A stretch of 64,000 bases of DNA from JACPVF01 sp964502095 (GCA_964502095.1 CAZCUF010000005.1:124001-188000); one strand, 5' to 3'. Positions 8,476-18,279 are shown, counted from the first letter of the stretch. The notes: generated by a model from the letters alone, not told the origin. Translations and numbers: made by a program.

Positions 8476-9045
8476 ATGAATCGTGACGAAGGTTTGGCCT
8501 TGGTACATGAATATGTGAAGAACGAAAACCTGATCAAACACATGCTGTCTGTCGAAGCCTGCATGCGCTTTTATGCCGAAAAATACGGCGAAGATGTGGA
8601 AGCCTGGGGCCTGCTGGGCCTGATCCATGATTTCGATTGGGAGATTCACCCCACACTCGAAGAGCACCCGATGGACGGCGCGCCCATCCTGCGCGAACGC
8701 GGTGTGCCCGAAGATATCGTTCAGGATATTTTGAGTCACGCAGACCGCACAGGCGTGCCGCGCGATACCCTGCGCCGCAAAGCGTTGTATGCCTGCGACG
8801 AGATCACCGGCTTTGTAACCGCAGTCGCGCTGGTGCGCCCCTCGCGTTCATTGCTGGATTTGGAAGTCAGTTCGCTGAAGAAAAAATGGAAGGACAAAGC
8901 TTTTGCGGCGGGCGCCGAACGCGAACACATCGAACGGGCCACTACGGATTTTGGCGTGGATATTTGGGAACACGCGGGCAATGTCATTTTGGCCATGCGG
9001 CGCATCGCGCCCGACTTGGGCCTGGTTGGAACTGTTCAACCATAA
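8476..9045 (+). CDS. HD-domain hydrolase
   Basis: This 189-aa cytoplasmic protein is preceded by an AGGAG site and ATG. The metal-binding HD motif is in GLIHDFDWEIHP (H51-D52 region). An upstream His (KHMLSVEACMRFYA) and a downstream ILSHADR supply the usual additional ligands of the HD superfamily. Close relatives are annotated as HDIG-type hydrolases of unknown substrate. The gene begins 28 bp after the DUF218 gene and may share its transcript. I cannot say whether it acts on nucleotides, cyclic nucleotides or another phosphoester. Confidence 0.8.
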   Translation: MNRDEGLALVHEYVKNENLIKHMLSVEACMRFYAEKYGEDVEAWGLLGLIHDFDWEIHPTLEEHPMDGAPILRERGVPEDIVQDILSHADRTGVPRDTLRRKALYACDEITGFVTAVALVRPSRSLLDLEVSSLKKKWKDKAFAAGAEREHIERATTDFGVDIWEHAGNVILAMRRIAPDLGLVGTVQP

Positions 9046-9078
9046 TGTTATTGGGACGGCTGACCGGTAACATTCAGT

Positions 9079-9774
9079 ATGCAATTCGTAATTGAACTTG
9101 GACACAAGCGCCTGCTCTTTGATTCAGACTTGCACGGGTTGAGAATCGGCGGCGTGGATTATCTTTCGGGCAGGGACGGGATTTTGGTCTATGACAAGAC
9201 GCGCAACCTGCCGCGGACTGATGAAGTCTGGTTGCAGATGTCCACGAATACCAGCGCGTTGATTCCTGCCCTGAGAATATTGGGGATTCGCTATGCCCCC
9301 TACTTCGATGAACGCCCAGTGGTGGAATCGCAAAACGACGTTACTTTTTATTGGAAGCCGTCCAAACTGGCCGCGTTCTACAATCGCTATTCCACCGACG
9401 AATTGGATTACGCCGAACGCGAGCCGGTGATTCGCGAAGCTGTGGAATTCATCGCACTCAACGCGCAAACGCTTCCTTTGACCGAGGAGTTGCTGAAGCG
9501 CATGACGGAGCCGTCCACGCTGTTGGGATTCTACGAGGGTTTCCCGATCTTTGAAGGTTCGACCGGCTTCGCCAGGCTTCAGTCACGGCTGGGCATTCAC
9601 GTGGATACGGAAACGGTCATGATCTCCACCCCGCTGGATAAATACGAGGCGGATGTGTATGAACTGGCGGAAAAATTGGGAAATATAACCGGGCTGGAAT
9701 ATTCAAAAAAGAAAAATAGAGTGGTGTTTATGAGGGACGAAAAACTGCTTAAGACATTCGGCATTTCGGGATAA
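9079..9774 (+). CDS. Hypothetical protein, 231 aa
   Basis: I do not recognise this family. The protein is soluble, with no signal peptide or membrane span. It begins with a beta-rich section (FVIELGHKRLLFDSDLHGLRIGG) and ends with a Lys-rich segment (YSKKKNRVVFMRDEKLLKTF). The ATG at 9079 has no convincing Shine-Dalgarno sequence. It lies 33 bp after the HD hydrolase on the same strand, so co-transcription is likely. Codon use matches the neighbours, which argues that the frame is real. Confidence 0.6.
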   Translation: MQFVIELGHKRLLFDSDLHGLRIGGVDYLSGRDGILVYDKTRNLPRTDEVWLQMSTNTSALIPALRILGIRYAPYFDERPVVESQNDVTFYWKPSKLAAFYNRYSTDELDYAEREPVIREAVEFIALNAQTLPLTEELLKRMTEPSTLLGFYEGFPIFEGSTGFARLQSRLGIHVDTETVMISTPLDKYEADVYELAEKLGNITGLEYSKKKNRVVFMRDEKLLKTFGISG

Positions 9775-9818
9775 AAGATCAAATCGGGTTGACGAATGCC
9801 CTTTGTGCGCGCGCAGGC

Positions 9819-10421
9819 TTATGGTCTAAGTTTGATGCCGTTGGGCGAAATGTCGAAGGTCCAGGTATCCGAACCGTTCAGACAACTGGTTCCATTGGTC
9901 ACCATGAAATATTTTTTGGGGTCGGGGTTCCACGCCCAAACGGAGTAACAGCCTTCCACCAGATTGGTAATGACAAGCGACTGCCCCGCTGTGAGCGAAT
10001 AAGCGCGGTAGCCGCATAGTCCCTGCGGACCGCTTTGTTGCAGATTGAAAGAAACCATAATGGCGGCCTTAGTGGGGTTATCGACGCGGATCTTGATCGT
10101 TTGACCCGTTAGAGAAGCGGGCAGAAGTTGAGTGATACACGGATCGCCTGCATTTGCACTTCCAGTGGATACGGGAGTGAGTGTGACTTCCAGAGTTGGC
10201 GGAGGCGGCAGGGACGCGATGGGTATCGGCGTTATTGTAGGAGTCGCGGTCGGCAGGGTGGTTGGGATGGCGGCTTGAGTCTCTGCCACCGCCGTGAAGG
10301 CCGCCGCCATGACCGTGCCTTGCAGGTCGAGTGGGCTGGTTGTGGGTGCGGCTTTCGCGCCGCACGCACTGATCGTCAGCGCGGTCACGAGCGCCTGCAC
10401 GAAAATTAAAAGACGTTTCAA
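9819..10421 (-). CDS. Putative lipoprotein with Thr/Pro-rich linker
   Basis: This 200-aa protein starts at a TTG codon (10421-10419) placed 9 nt after AAGGAG. An ATG in the preceding bases runs into a stop, so TTG is the only workable start. The signal peptide ends in a lipobox (LTISAC). A linker rich in TPT/PTA follows, then a small domain with four Cys residues (CITQL, CGYR, CYSVWAW, CLNG) that could form two disulfides outside the cell. The function is unknown. It sits 61 bp downstream of gyrA on the same strand. Confidence 0.7.
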   Translation of the reverse strand: MKRLLIFVQALVTALTISACGAKAAPTTSPLDLQGTVMAAAFTAVAETQAAIPTTLPTATPTITPIPIASLPPPPTLEVTLTPVSTGSANAGDPCITQLLPASLTGQTIKIRVDNPTKAAIMVSFNLQQSGPQGLCGYRAYSLTAGQSLVITNLVEGCYSVWAWNPDPKKYFMVTNGTSCLNGSDTWTFDISPNGIKLRP

Positions 10422-10441
10422 ACAGCCATCTCCTTTACAAG

Positions 10442-10466
10442 ACCTCCGGGTTCTTCAAGAACTCGG
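10442..10466 (-). other. Inverted repeat between gyrA and the lipoprotein gene
   Basis: On the minus strand a CTCCG-GTTCTT / AAGAAC-CGGAG hairpin with one internal mismatch lies just after gyrA. There is no run of T residues after it, so it may stabilise the mRNA or weakly terminate gyrA transcription. Confidence 0.4.
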
Positions 10467-10482
10467 AGATTGATTCGACTCG

Positions 10483-13107
10483 CTATTTCTTTTTCTTCCC
10501 CTTCGCGGGTTTCTTTGCGGCCGATTTCTTTTTTGACGGTGTTTTCTTTGCTCCCTTTTTCGCTATGGGTCTTTTTTTGGAAGCCGCGGACTTCTTCGCA
10601 GGCTGTGTTTTTGCAGGCTTCTTTCCTTCTTTCTTCTTTCTACCTTCCGCCTTCGCCTCTTCCACAAACTTCTCCACCATCCACGGCACATTGACCGAGA
10701 CGACTTCCTCGCCCGGTTTCACTTCCACCACCACATCGCCCTTGGCCGCGGCGCGTTTACGGAGCGAAGCGGCGTCCAGCCGCGTGGATTTCGGCGCGCC
10801 TTTGCTCAAATGGATCGTCGCCATGTGATTCGGCTTGGCGGTCACCGCGCCGATCAGTTTCGACTTGCCGGTCATTTCCCAGGCAATCACACCCTTGCCA
10901 TAACGTCCCTGCACGGGAAATTCCTTTTGCTCCACGCGCTTGGCTTTGCCGTCGTTGGTAAGCAGGAAGAGCTCGCCCTCCGCCGGCAGAATTTCCATGC
11001 CGATCACTTCATCCTTATCGTCCAATTTCATGCCGTTTACGCCCGCCGCAACGAGTCCCATCGGACGCACATCGTCTTCCTTGAAGCGGATCGCCATGCC
11101 CTGTGCAGTCGCCAGCAGAATATCTTTCTTTCTGCCGTCGGTCAAACCGACCGAAATCAGGCGGTCGCCTTCGTTGACTTTGACCAGCGTAAATGTCTGC
11201 GAAGACGGCCCCGGCAATTCACCGATCAGGCTCTTCTTGACCATGCCGAAGCGTGTGGCGGTGATAAAGCATGTTTCTTCGGACAAAGCCGATTTGCGCG
11301 ACGGCAGTGTAAAGACCGCCGCCAGCGAATCGGTTTCCGGCAATGGCGATACGCGATGGAACATCGAACCTTGAGTCAATTTTTCGGCTTGTGGAATGAT
11401 CTGCACCGCTACTGCCGCGGCGCGTCCCAAACGCGATACGAAATAAATGGTGTCGGTGGTGGAGGCTTTCACCAGCCAGCGCGGCGCGTCCGTGCCGGAG
11501 TGTTTCGGCTCTTTATCGTCGGCGGTACGCGAAACGAGTCCGCTTTCGGTCACGCCGATCCACACTTCCTGCTGTGGCAAAATGTCCGCCGCGGTCAGCG
11601 ACCTGGCCGCCTTGCCGTTCTTCGATAGATCAATGATCTGTGTGCGGCGCCGGTCACCATAGGCTTCCTTCACTTTCAATAATTCATCCGCCGCCACGCC
11701 GCGCATGCGCTTGGGCGATTTCAATAAACCCTCCAGATCGTGAATCAGTGCGGATACTTCCTTGTATTCGACCTCGATCTTCCTGCGTTCGAGCGCGGCC
11801 AGCCGCCGTAACTGCAAATCTAAAATGGCATTGGCCTGGAGTTCCGTCAGCTTGTAACGCTTCATCAGTTTGGCGCGCGCAGTCTCCACGTCCGCGGCGT
11901 TGCGGATGAGGTTGATTACCTCGTCCAGATTCTTCAACGCGGTCAGATATCCTTCGAGGATGTGCGCGCGCTGACGCGCCTTCTCCAGGTCGAATTCAGC
12001 GCGTCGTTTGATGACCGTCAGCCTGTGTTCCACATAGACGCGTAATGCCTGCTTTAGCGTGAGCGTGCGCGGCTCGCCATCCACCAGCGCCAGCAGATTG
12101 ATGCCGAAAGTGGATTGCATGGGCGTGCGCTTATAGAGTTCGCGCAGGACGAGTTCGGGATCGGCGTTCTTGGTCAACTCGATGACGATGCGCATACCCT
12201 GACGGTCCGACTCGTCGCGCAGATCGGCAAGACCTTCGAGATGGCCTTCGCGCGCCAACTCCGCGATGCGTTCGATCAAACTCGATTTATTGACTTGGAA
12301 CGGCAGTTCTGTAACGATCAAACGACTCTTGCCGCGCTCCATCTCTTCGATGTGCACCTTGGCTTGAATGGTCACGCGTCCGCGGCCCGAACCGTATGCG
12401 GATTCGATGCCTTCGTCGCCCTTCTCCTGAAGGATCACGCCGCCGGTCGGGAAGTCCGGGCCTTGCACGAATTCCATCAACTGCTCGACGTCGATATCGT
12501 CTATCTTTTCCCAGCGGTCGAGCATGTACACGAGCGCGTCCACGATCTCGCTGAGGTTGTGTGGCGGAATGGACGTAGCCATGCCGACCGCAATGCCGGT
12601 CGCGCCGTTGACGAGTAAATTGGGAATCGCGGAGGGCAGGACGAGCGGCTCTTGCAGTGTTTCGTCGAAGTTCCCGCCGAAGTCCACAGTTTGTTTATTG
12701 ATGTCGGCCAGCAGGTCGAGGGCGGGCGCGGCGAGGCGCGCTTCGGTATAACGCATGGCCGCCGGCGGGTCGCCGTCCACCGAACCGAAGTTGCCCTGTC
12801 CGTCCACAAGCAGTGTACGCATGGAGAAATCCTGCGCCATGCGCGCCATGGCTTCGTACACGGAGGCATCGCCATGCGGATGATATTTTCCGAGCACTTC
12901 TCCCACGATACGGGCGGATTTTCTGTGCGCCGAATCGGGACGCAGGCCCATATCGTACATGGCATATAAAATGCGCCGCTGGACGGGTTTGAGGCCGTCA
13001 CGCGCGTCGGGCAGGGCGCGTGCTACGATCACGCTCATGGCGTAATCGAGATAAGCCTGTTGCATCTCGCGGTCGATATCAACTTTGCGGACTAATCCAA
13101 GATCCAT
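10483..13107 (-). CDS. gyrA: DNA gyrase subunit A with a Lys-rich C-terminal tail
   Basis: This 874-aa type IIA topoisomerase breakage-reunion subunit begins at the ATG at 13107 (MDLGLVRKVDIDREMQQAYLDYAMS), preceded by CTGGAG; the longer frame to 13143 is not needed. The catalytic Tyr is in AAMRYTEARL at about residue 120. The quinolone region reads KYHPHGDASVYEAMARMA, with Ser at the position of E. coli Ser83. A degenerate GyrA-box (QGRYGKG) in the beta-pinwheel domain supports gyrase over topoisomerase IV. The last 55 or so residues are a Lys/Ala/Pro tail (KKPAK, KKSAA, KKKK) absent from typical GyrA. gyrB is not nearby. Confidence 0.92.
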   Translation of the reverse strand: MDLGLVRKVDIDREMQQAYLDYAMSVIVARALPDARDGLKPVQRRILYAMYDMGLRPDSAHRKSARIVGEVLGKYHPHGDASVYEAMARMAQDFSMRTLLVDGQGNFGSVDGDPPAAMRYTEARLAAPALDLLADINKQTVDFGGNFDETLQEPLVLPSAIPNLLVNGATGIAVGMATSIPPHNLSEIVDALVYMLDRWEKIDDIDVEQLMEFVQGPDFPTGGVILQEKGDEGIESAYGSGRGRVTIQAKVHIEEMERGKSRLIVTELPFQVNKSSLIERIAELAREGHLEGLADLRDESDRQGMRIVIELTKNADPELVLRELYKRTPMQSTFGINLLALVDGEPRTLTLKQALRVYVEHRLTVIKRRAEFDLEKARQRAHILEGYLTALKNLDEVINLIRNAADVETARAKLMKRYKLTELQANAILDLQLRRLAALERRKIEVEYKEVSALIHDLEGLLKSPKRMRGVAADELLKVKEAYGDRRRTQIIDLSKNGKAARSLTAADILPQQEVWIGVTESGLVSRTADDKEPKHSGTDAPRWLVKASTTDTIYFVSRLGRAAAVAVQIIPQAEKLTQGSMFHRVSPLPETDSLAAVFTLPSRKSALSEETCFITATRFGMVKKSLIGELPGPSSQTFTLVKVNEGDRLISVGLTDGRKKDILLATAQGMAIRFKEDDVRPMGLVAAGVNGMKLDDKDEVIGMEILPAEGELFLLTNDGKAKRVEQKEFPVQGRYGKGVIAWEMTGKSKLIGAVTAKPNHMATIHLSKGAPKSTRLDAASLRKRAAAKGDVVVEVKPGEEVVSVNVPWMVEKFVEEAKAEGRKKKEGKKPAKTQPAKKSAASKKRPIAKKGAKKTPSKKKSAAKKPAKGKKKK

Positions 13108-13145
13108 TGAAAAACTCCAGAATGGTTTTATCGCGTAGGACACGA

Positions 13146-13171
13146 CACCTGCACCGGTGTCTGTGCAGGTG
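13146..13171 (-). promoter_or_regulatory. Inverted repeat in the gyrA upstream region
   Basis: CACCTGCAC (13146-13154) and GTGCAGGTG (13163-13171) form a perfect 9-bp dyad about 40 bp upstream of the gyrA ATG. It could be an operator or an mRNA hairpin in the gyrA leader. No regulator can be named. Confidence 0.4.
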
Positions 13172-13351
13172 AGAGCGCAGGGCTCCTTTTCGTTTCCTGA
13201 AATGATTCCTGAGGCGAATTAATGTTCTATTGACGGGGACAATCTTACGGGGAAAGAGGCGCGGCGTCAAGTGTGAACCGTTTTTGCCATTTGGGTGATT
13301 GCCCCCGCTTTCCGGTTTTCGTTACAATCCCTATAAATTTGGAGGTGTCTT

Positions 13352-13774
13352 ATGCGAATCGATTCCGCCAGGGGAGTATGGGCCGGCCGCGGTTTGAGCT
13401 GGCTGGTTATTTTACTGATCTCGTGTGTGATCGTATTCGGGTCATCGTTCATTCTTGGCCCGACGTTATTCTCCAATGACGCGGTAGGCAGGCAGGTCGC
13501 CATCGCGATCTTCTGCCCGGGAGTTGATTCAACGACCGAGGAAGACGGCGCGTCGACTCAAACCACTACAAGCCCGACGGGGCCATACGGCCATACTGTT
13601 CAAATTACCTGTACGATGAAAGACGGCACCACCCAAATCATCCGCAACGAACAATATGCGCTGGCTTCCATCGGCGCCATGTTTGGGGGTGGCGCGCTGT
13701 GCGGATTGGGGCTATCCCTCCCCTTGTTTATTGTGCCGTTCTTCCTGTTCAGAAGGAAGAGAATGAATGTATGA
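13352..13774 (+). CDS. Small two-helix membrane protein, hypothetical
   Basis: This 140-aa protein has a strong GGAGGTG ribosome site before the ATG. One hydrophobic helix spans about residues 15-37 and a second about 108-132. Between them is a Ser/Thr-rich extracytoplasmic loop with two Cys (FCPGV and ITCTMKDG). It ends in a basic RRKRMNV, so both termini are probably cytoplasmic. I do not recognise the family. The gene is convergent with rpoC and divergent from gyrA. Confidence 0.65.
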   Translation: MRIDSARGVWAGRGLSWLVILLISCVIVFGSSFILGPTLFSNDAVGRQVAIAIFCPGVDSTTEEDGASTQTTTSPTGPYGHTVQITCTMKDGTTQIIRNEQYALASIGAMFGGGALCGLGLSLPLFIVPFFLFRRKRMNV

Positions 13775-13797
13775 GGTAGTCTGCCACACAGAACTTA

Positions 13798-13831
13798 TAA
13801 AAAAACAGAGACGCCATTTCTGGCGTCTCTG
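13798..13831 (-). terminator. Rho-independent terminator of rpoC
   Basis: CAGAGACGCC and GGCGTCTCTG form a 10-bp stem with a 6-nt loop. The run of T residues lies on the minus-strand side (AAAAAAA on plus), so it serves rpoC. Confidence 0.88.
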
Positions 13832-13849
13832 TGATTCGTGGGATAGCGA

Positions 13850-16800
13850 TTAATCGCCGGCCAATGTGTCTGGAAGTTCCGACCATTGCGAGGAACCGGC
13901 CTCCACCGGGCCTGTCTCCTTGAAGCGATCGGGCGTGAAGCCTGTGCCTGCCGGAATCAGCTTGCCGATGATCACGTTTTCTTTCAGACCAAACAACGGG
14001 TCGGTGGTGGAACCGATGGCCGCGCCGGCCAGCACTTTGATGGTGTGCTGGAACGAGGAGGCCGAGAGGAATGAGTCGGTGCTGAGGGATGCCTTGGTCA
14101 CGCCAAGCAGAACTTCGGAGAATTTGGCGGGTTGTTTCCCTTCGGCCAGTAATTGCTCATTGACTTTGCGAATTTCGAGGCGGTCCACCGCGTCGCCCGG
14201 CAGATGTTTCGTGTCGCCCGGGCGGGTGACTTGCACCTTGCACATCATCTTGCGGATGATGACCTCGAAGTGCTTGTCGTGAATGTTCTGGCCTTGTGAG
14301 CGATAGACCTTTTGCACTTCGCTCAAGAGATATAACTGACAGGCTTCGCGTCCCTGAATACGCAGAACGCGATGCGGGTTCAATGAACCTTCGGTGAGCG
14401 GCTGTCCGGCTTCCACATGATCGCCGTCGCGCACCAGCAAACGCGCAGTGGTCGGAATCTCTTCCGTTTTTTCCTCGCGCTGTTCGTACGAGACGATCAC
14501 CTTGCGGGCTTTCTTTTCAACGGCCACGCGCCCCGCGTGCTGTGCCACGATGGTGGCATCGTCCTTCTCTGCCAGCACATCGCCGATCTTGACTTCCGCT
14601 TCATCCTTGACCGAGAATTTCCACTCTTCGGGAATGGAGTACTCGTCGTGGACCATCTCGGCGTGTTCGATATGAACTTCGCGCAAGTCGGCATATTTTT
14701 CGGAGATGACCACGCGCACTACGCCGCTGATCTCCGCCACCACCGCTTCGCCTTTCGGCTGTTTGCGGGCCTCGAAGAGTTCTTCCACGCGCGGGAGACC
14801 GGTTGTGATATCGCCGCCTGCGGCCACTCCGCCGGTATGGAACGTACGCAGAGTCAACTGCGTGCCCGGCTCGCCAATGGACTGTGCGGCTACGATACCG
14901 ACCGCCGAGCCGAGGGCTACCATATCGCCGCGGCCGAGGTCGATGCCGTAGCATTTGGCGCAGATACCGTGAGTCAACTCACAGGTCAGCGGCGAGCGGA
15001 CTTTCACTTCAGTCACGCCGACGCTGGCAATTCTGCGCGCCAGTTCGTGATCGATAATATCGTTATATTCGGCCAGCACCTCGCCGGTTTTCGGGTCGAG
15101 CACAGGCTCGGCCACGAGGCGGCTGTACATGCGGCTGGCCATGGACTGACCTGCAATATCATCCGACTTGCGAATCCAGACGCCATCGTGCGTGCCGCAG
15201 TCGTATTCATTGATGATTACATCCTGCGCGATGTCCACGAGACGGCGCGTCAAGTAACCCGCGTCCGCGGTGCGCAGAGCCGTATCCGCCAAACCTTTGC
15301 GGGCGCCGTGTGTGGAAATGAAATATTCCAACGCGGTCAGGCCCTGGCGGAAGTTGGAGCGGATCGGCAGAGGAATAATACGCCCGGACGGGTCGGCCAT
15401 CAAACCGCGCATACCAGCCAACTGCGAGATGGTGGAGAAACCGCCTTTCGTTGCGCCGGAGGTTGCCATGGTCGAGAGGTTGCCATCGGGATCCATGTGC
15501 TTCTTGACGCTATCTGCCACAAGGTCGGTGGTTGCCTGCCAGATCTGGATTTCGCGTTCGTTCTTTTCCTGTTCGGTGAGCAGGCCGCGGCGAAAGTCGC
15601 GTTCGACTACTTCCACCTGTTTCTGCGCGTCGGCGATGAGGTCTTTTCTTTCCGGCGGAATGGAAATATCCGCCACTGCCAGCGTTGTGCCGGACTTCAT
15701 GGCATATTCGAATCCGAGACTCTTGACCCGGTCTGCCACCTCGGTGGTGATATCCTGCCCGCAAATCTCATAGACTTCGGCGATCAAGTCCTTCACGCCG
15801 CCTTTATCGAGTTTCTCGTTGACGAATTGCACTTCGGGAGGCAGGATGCGATTGAACAGCGCGCGGCCAATGGTCGTGTTGATAATGCGGGTCTCCGGCT
15901 GTGGCAGGCGGTCGCCCTGATCGTTGTACCAGGTGTCGACGCGCATCTTGATCTCGGTATGAACGTGTACCTGATCGAGGTTATAAGCCAGTTCCACTTC
16001 ATCCATATTGCCGAAGACGCGGCCATCGCCGATGTGCGCGGCCCTTTGTTCCATGGTCAGATAATAAACGCCCAGCACCATATCCTTGGAGGGCGAGATG
16101 ATCGGTTCGCCGTCGGCGGGTTTGAGCAGGTTGCGTGAAGCCAGCATGAATTCACGCGCCTCTTGTACGGCCTTCTGGGAAAGCGGAACATGTACGGCCA
16201 TTTGGTCGCCGTCGAAATCTGCATTGAACGCGGTACAGACCAGCGGATGCAACTGAATCGCCGAACCTTCGATCAGAATCGGTTCGAAAGCCTGGATGCC
16301 CAAACGGTGCAGAGTCGGCGCGCGGTTCAACAGTACCGGGCGTTCACCGATGACTTCCTCGAGCGCTTCCCAGACTTCGGGCCGGTTGCGTTCGATCAGG
16401 CGGCGCGCGCCTTTAACGTTCGCGGCGTAATTATGCTGAACGAGGCGCGCGATCACGAACGGACGATACAGTTCGAGCGCCATCGTCTTGGGCAGGCCGC
16501 ATTGATACAGCTTTAATTGCGGGCCGACCACGATCACCGAACGGCCGGAATAGTCCACGCGCTTGCCGAGCAGGTTGCGGCGGAAGCGGCCCTTCTTGCC
16601 TTTGAGCATGTCGCTCAACGATTTAAGTTCGCGGCGTCCGCGGCGTGAAAGAGCCTTACCGCGCTGTGAATTGTCAATCAGGCTGTCTACAGCTTCCTGC
16701 AACATGCGCTTTTCGTTGCGGATGATGACATCCGGCGCGCCCAACTCCAACAAGCGTTTGAGACGGTTGTTGCGGTTGATTACGCGGCGATACAGGTCGT

Positions 16801-18097
16801 TCAGGTCCGATGTGGCGAAGCGGCCGCCGTCCAACTGCACCATTGGGCGCAGGTCGGGGGGAATCACGGGAAGCACCGTCAGAATCATCCATTCGGGACG
16901 ATTGCCCGAGCGCCGGAAGGCCTCCACCACTTTCAAGCGGGTCGTGGCTTTCTTGCGCTTCTGCTTGGACTTGGTGGTACGCACCTCATGCCACAATTCC
17001 ACCGATAACTTATCGAGATCGAGGCGGCTGAGGATATCGTAGAACGCTTCGGCGCCCATGTCGGCGCGGAAGACCTGCCCCCAGCGTTGTTTCAATTCAC
17101 GATAGCGCAGTTCACTGATGAACGTAAACGGACGAAGTTCCAGCAGTTCGTCGCGCATGTGCGAAGATTGATTGGAAGAGGCGGAGGTTTGATCCTCCAG
17201 CTCACTGCGCAAAGCTTCCATCTGCATATCGGCATCGGCTTTGACGCGGCCGGTCTCCAGCTTGATCTCTTCCAGTTCGCGCGCTTTCTGGTCTTTCAAT
17301 TCGTTTTCCAGCGCTTCGAGTTTCTTCTGGACGATCTTCTGCACCTGGCTGATATGTTTGTTGTTGACCTTATCGCCTGCGCCCAGAATCTTTTCGCCGC
17401 CGGATTCGAAGATCACATCCTTCTTGGCCGGCAGTCCCATTTGATTCTGCAAAGTCTTCTCGAGCTTCTGTCCCTCTTTAATGATCGGATCCAATTTTTC
17501 GGCAATGTTCTCGTCATAACCCTGTTCGAGAGTCGCGCGTTTTTGATTCAGTTCCGCGATGGTGTGATCGCGATGGGTTTTCACCTCGGCGATCTTGCCA
17601 TTCACGCCTGCGGCTTGCTCGCGCTCAGAAACGGAAATCTCATCCTCGAGGCGCTTGAGCGCCTTCTGGCGGGCTTCCTCATCCACATAGGTGACGATAT
17701 ATTGGGCAAAATACAGCACACGATCCAGGTTGCGGCGGGAAATATCGAGTAACATGCCAAGCTGGGACGGGATACGGCGCGTGTACCAAATATGCGCAAC
17801 CGGCGTCGCCAGCGCGATGTGCCCCATGCGCTCGCGGCGCACCGCGGCACGTGTCACTTCCACACCGCATTTATCGCAGATGATCCCTTTGTAGCGGGGA
17901 TTCTTATATTTGCCGCAATAGCATTGCCAGTCGCGGGTGGGGCCAAAGATAGCCTCACAAAACAACCCGTCCTTTTCGGGCCGCAAGCGGCGATAATTGA
18001 TCGTTTCGGGTTTCAACACCTCGCCATACGACCACGATAAAATGGTCTCCGGCGAAGCCAGGCTGATACGGAGTGCGGTCAGTCCCTTTGTTTCCAC
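13850..18097 (-). CDS. rpoC: DNA-directed RNA polymerase subunit beta'
   Basis: This protein of about 1415 aa uses a GTG start at 18097, placed a few nt after AGGAGAGG. The frame is open further upstream but has no comparable ribosome site. The N-terminal zinc ribbon has CYCGKY and CDKCGVEV. The active-site NADFDGDQMAVH lies near residue 620. A second zinc site has CELTHGICAKCYG, and the trigger/bridge region is present (GEPGTQLTLRTFHTGG). A coiled-coil, Glu/Lys-rich insertion of about 150 residues lies in the N-terminal clamp region before the ELRPFTFISELRYRE segment. rpoB is not upstream: tRNA genes come next, so rpoC has its own promoter. Confidence 0.97.
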   Translation of the reverse strand: METKGLTALRISLASPETILSWSYGEVLKPETINYRRLRPEKDGLFCEAIFGPTRDWQCYCGKYKNPRYKGIICDKCGVEVTRAAVRRERMGHIALATPVAHIWYTRRIPSQLGMLLDISRRNLDRVLYFAQYIVTYVDEEARQKALKRLEDEISVSEREQAAGVNGKIAEVKTHRDHTIAELNQKRATLEQGYDENIAEKLDPIIKEGQKLEKTLQNQMGLPAKKDVIFESGGEKILGAGDKVNNKHISQVQKIVQKKLEALENELKDQKARELEEIKLETGRVKADADMQMEALRSELEDQTSASSNQSSHMRDELLELRPFTFISELRYRELKQRWGQVFRADMGAEAFYDILSRLDLDKLSVELWHEVRTTKSKQKRKKATTRLKVVEAFRRSGNRPEWMILTVLPVIPPDLRPMVQLDGGRFATSDLNDLYRRVINRNNRLKRLLELGAPDVIIRNEKRMLQEAVDSLIDNSQRGKALSRRGRRELKSLSDMLKGKKGRFRRNLLGKRVDYSGRSVIVVGPQLKLYQCGLPKTMALELYRPFVIARLVQHNYAANVKGARRLIERNRPEVWEALEEVIGERPVLLNRAPTLHRLGIQAFEPILIEGSAIQLHPLVCTAFNADFDGDQMAVHVPLSQKAVQEAREFMLASRNLLKPADGEPIISPSKDMVLGVYYLTMEQRAAHIGDGRVFGNMDEVELAYNLDQVHVHTEIKMRVDTWYNDQGDRLPQPETRIINTTIGRALFNRILPPEVQFVNEKLDKGGVKDLIAEVYEICGQDITTEVADRVKSLGFEYAMKSGTTLAVADISIPPERKDLIADAQKQVEVVERDFRRGLLTEQEKNEREIQIWQATTDLVADSVKKHMDPDGNLSTMATSGATKGGFSTISQLAGMRGLMADPSGRIIPLPIRSNFRQGLTALEYFISTHGARKGLADTALRTADAGYLTRRLVDIAQDVIINEYDCGTHDGVWIRKSDDIAGQSMASRMYSRLVAEPVLDPKTGEVLAEYNDIIDHELARRIASVGVTEVKVRSPLTCELTHGICAKCYGIDLGRGDMVALGSAVGIVAAQSIGEPGTQLTLRTFHTGGVAAGGDITTGLPRVEELFEARKQPKGEAVVAEISGVVRVVISEKYADLREVHIEHAEMVHDEYSIPEEWKFSVKDEAEVKIGDVLAEKDDATIVAQHAGRVAVEKKARKVIVSYEQREEKTEEIPTTARLLVRDGDHVEAGQPLTEGSLNPHRVLRIQGREACQLYLLSEVQKVYRSQGQNIHDKHFEVIIRKMMCKVQVTRPGDTKHLPGDAVDRLEIRKVNEQLLAEGKQPAKFSEVLLGVTKASLSTDSFLSASSFQHTIKVLAGAAIGSTTDPLFGLKENVIIGKLIPAGTGFTPDRFKETGPVEAGSSQWSELPDTLAGD

Positions 18098-18180
18098 TGG
18101 ATCCTCTCCTAGTACTAAAAATGTGCGCTCCGAGCGGCTCTGCATGGCGTGTAGTCGGCACATACGAGAGACAAACAAAG

Positions 18181-18215
18181 GCAAGCGCTTTGAGAGCATT
18201 CTCCCAAGCGCTTGC
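18181..18215 (-). promoter_or_regulatory. Inverted repeat in the rpoC leader
   Basis: GCAAGCGCTT (18181-18190) and AAGCGCTTGC (18206-18215) form a perfect 10-bp dyad inside the predicted rpoC 5' untranslated region. Each half contains the self-complementary AAGCGCTT. It may be a protein-binding site or an mRNA hairpin controlling rpoC. Confidence 0.45.
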
Positions 18216-18251
18216 AGTACTTCGCTCGATTTTTATTTCATCTAGACCGCA

Positions 18252-18279
18252 ATTATACGCTGAAATGGATGAAAGTCAA
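18252..18279 (-). promoter_or_regulatory. Predicted sigma-70-type promoter of rpoC
   Basis: On the minus strand TTGACT (18279-18274) is followed by a 16-bp spacer and TATAAT (18257-18252). Transcription would start near 18245, leaving a leader of about 150 nt before the GTG at 18097. The 18098-18490 region contains no gene; it holds this promoter, the leader dyad and the tRNA-Ala promoter. Confidence 0.7.

Noticed and set aside
14417..16138. 573-codon plus-strand frame inside rpoC
   Set aside because: It is antisense to invariant RNA polymerase motifs and therefore a shadow frame.
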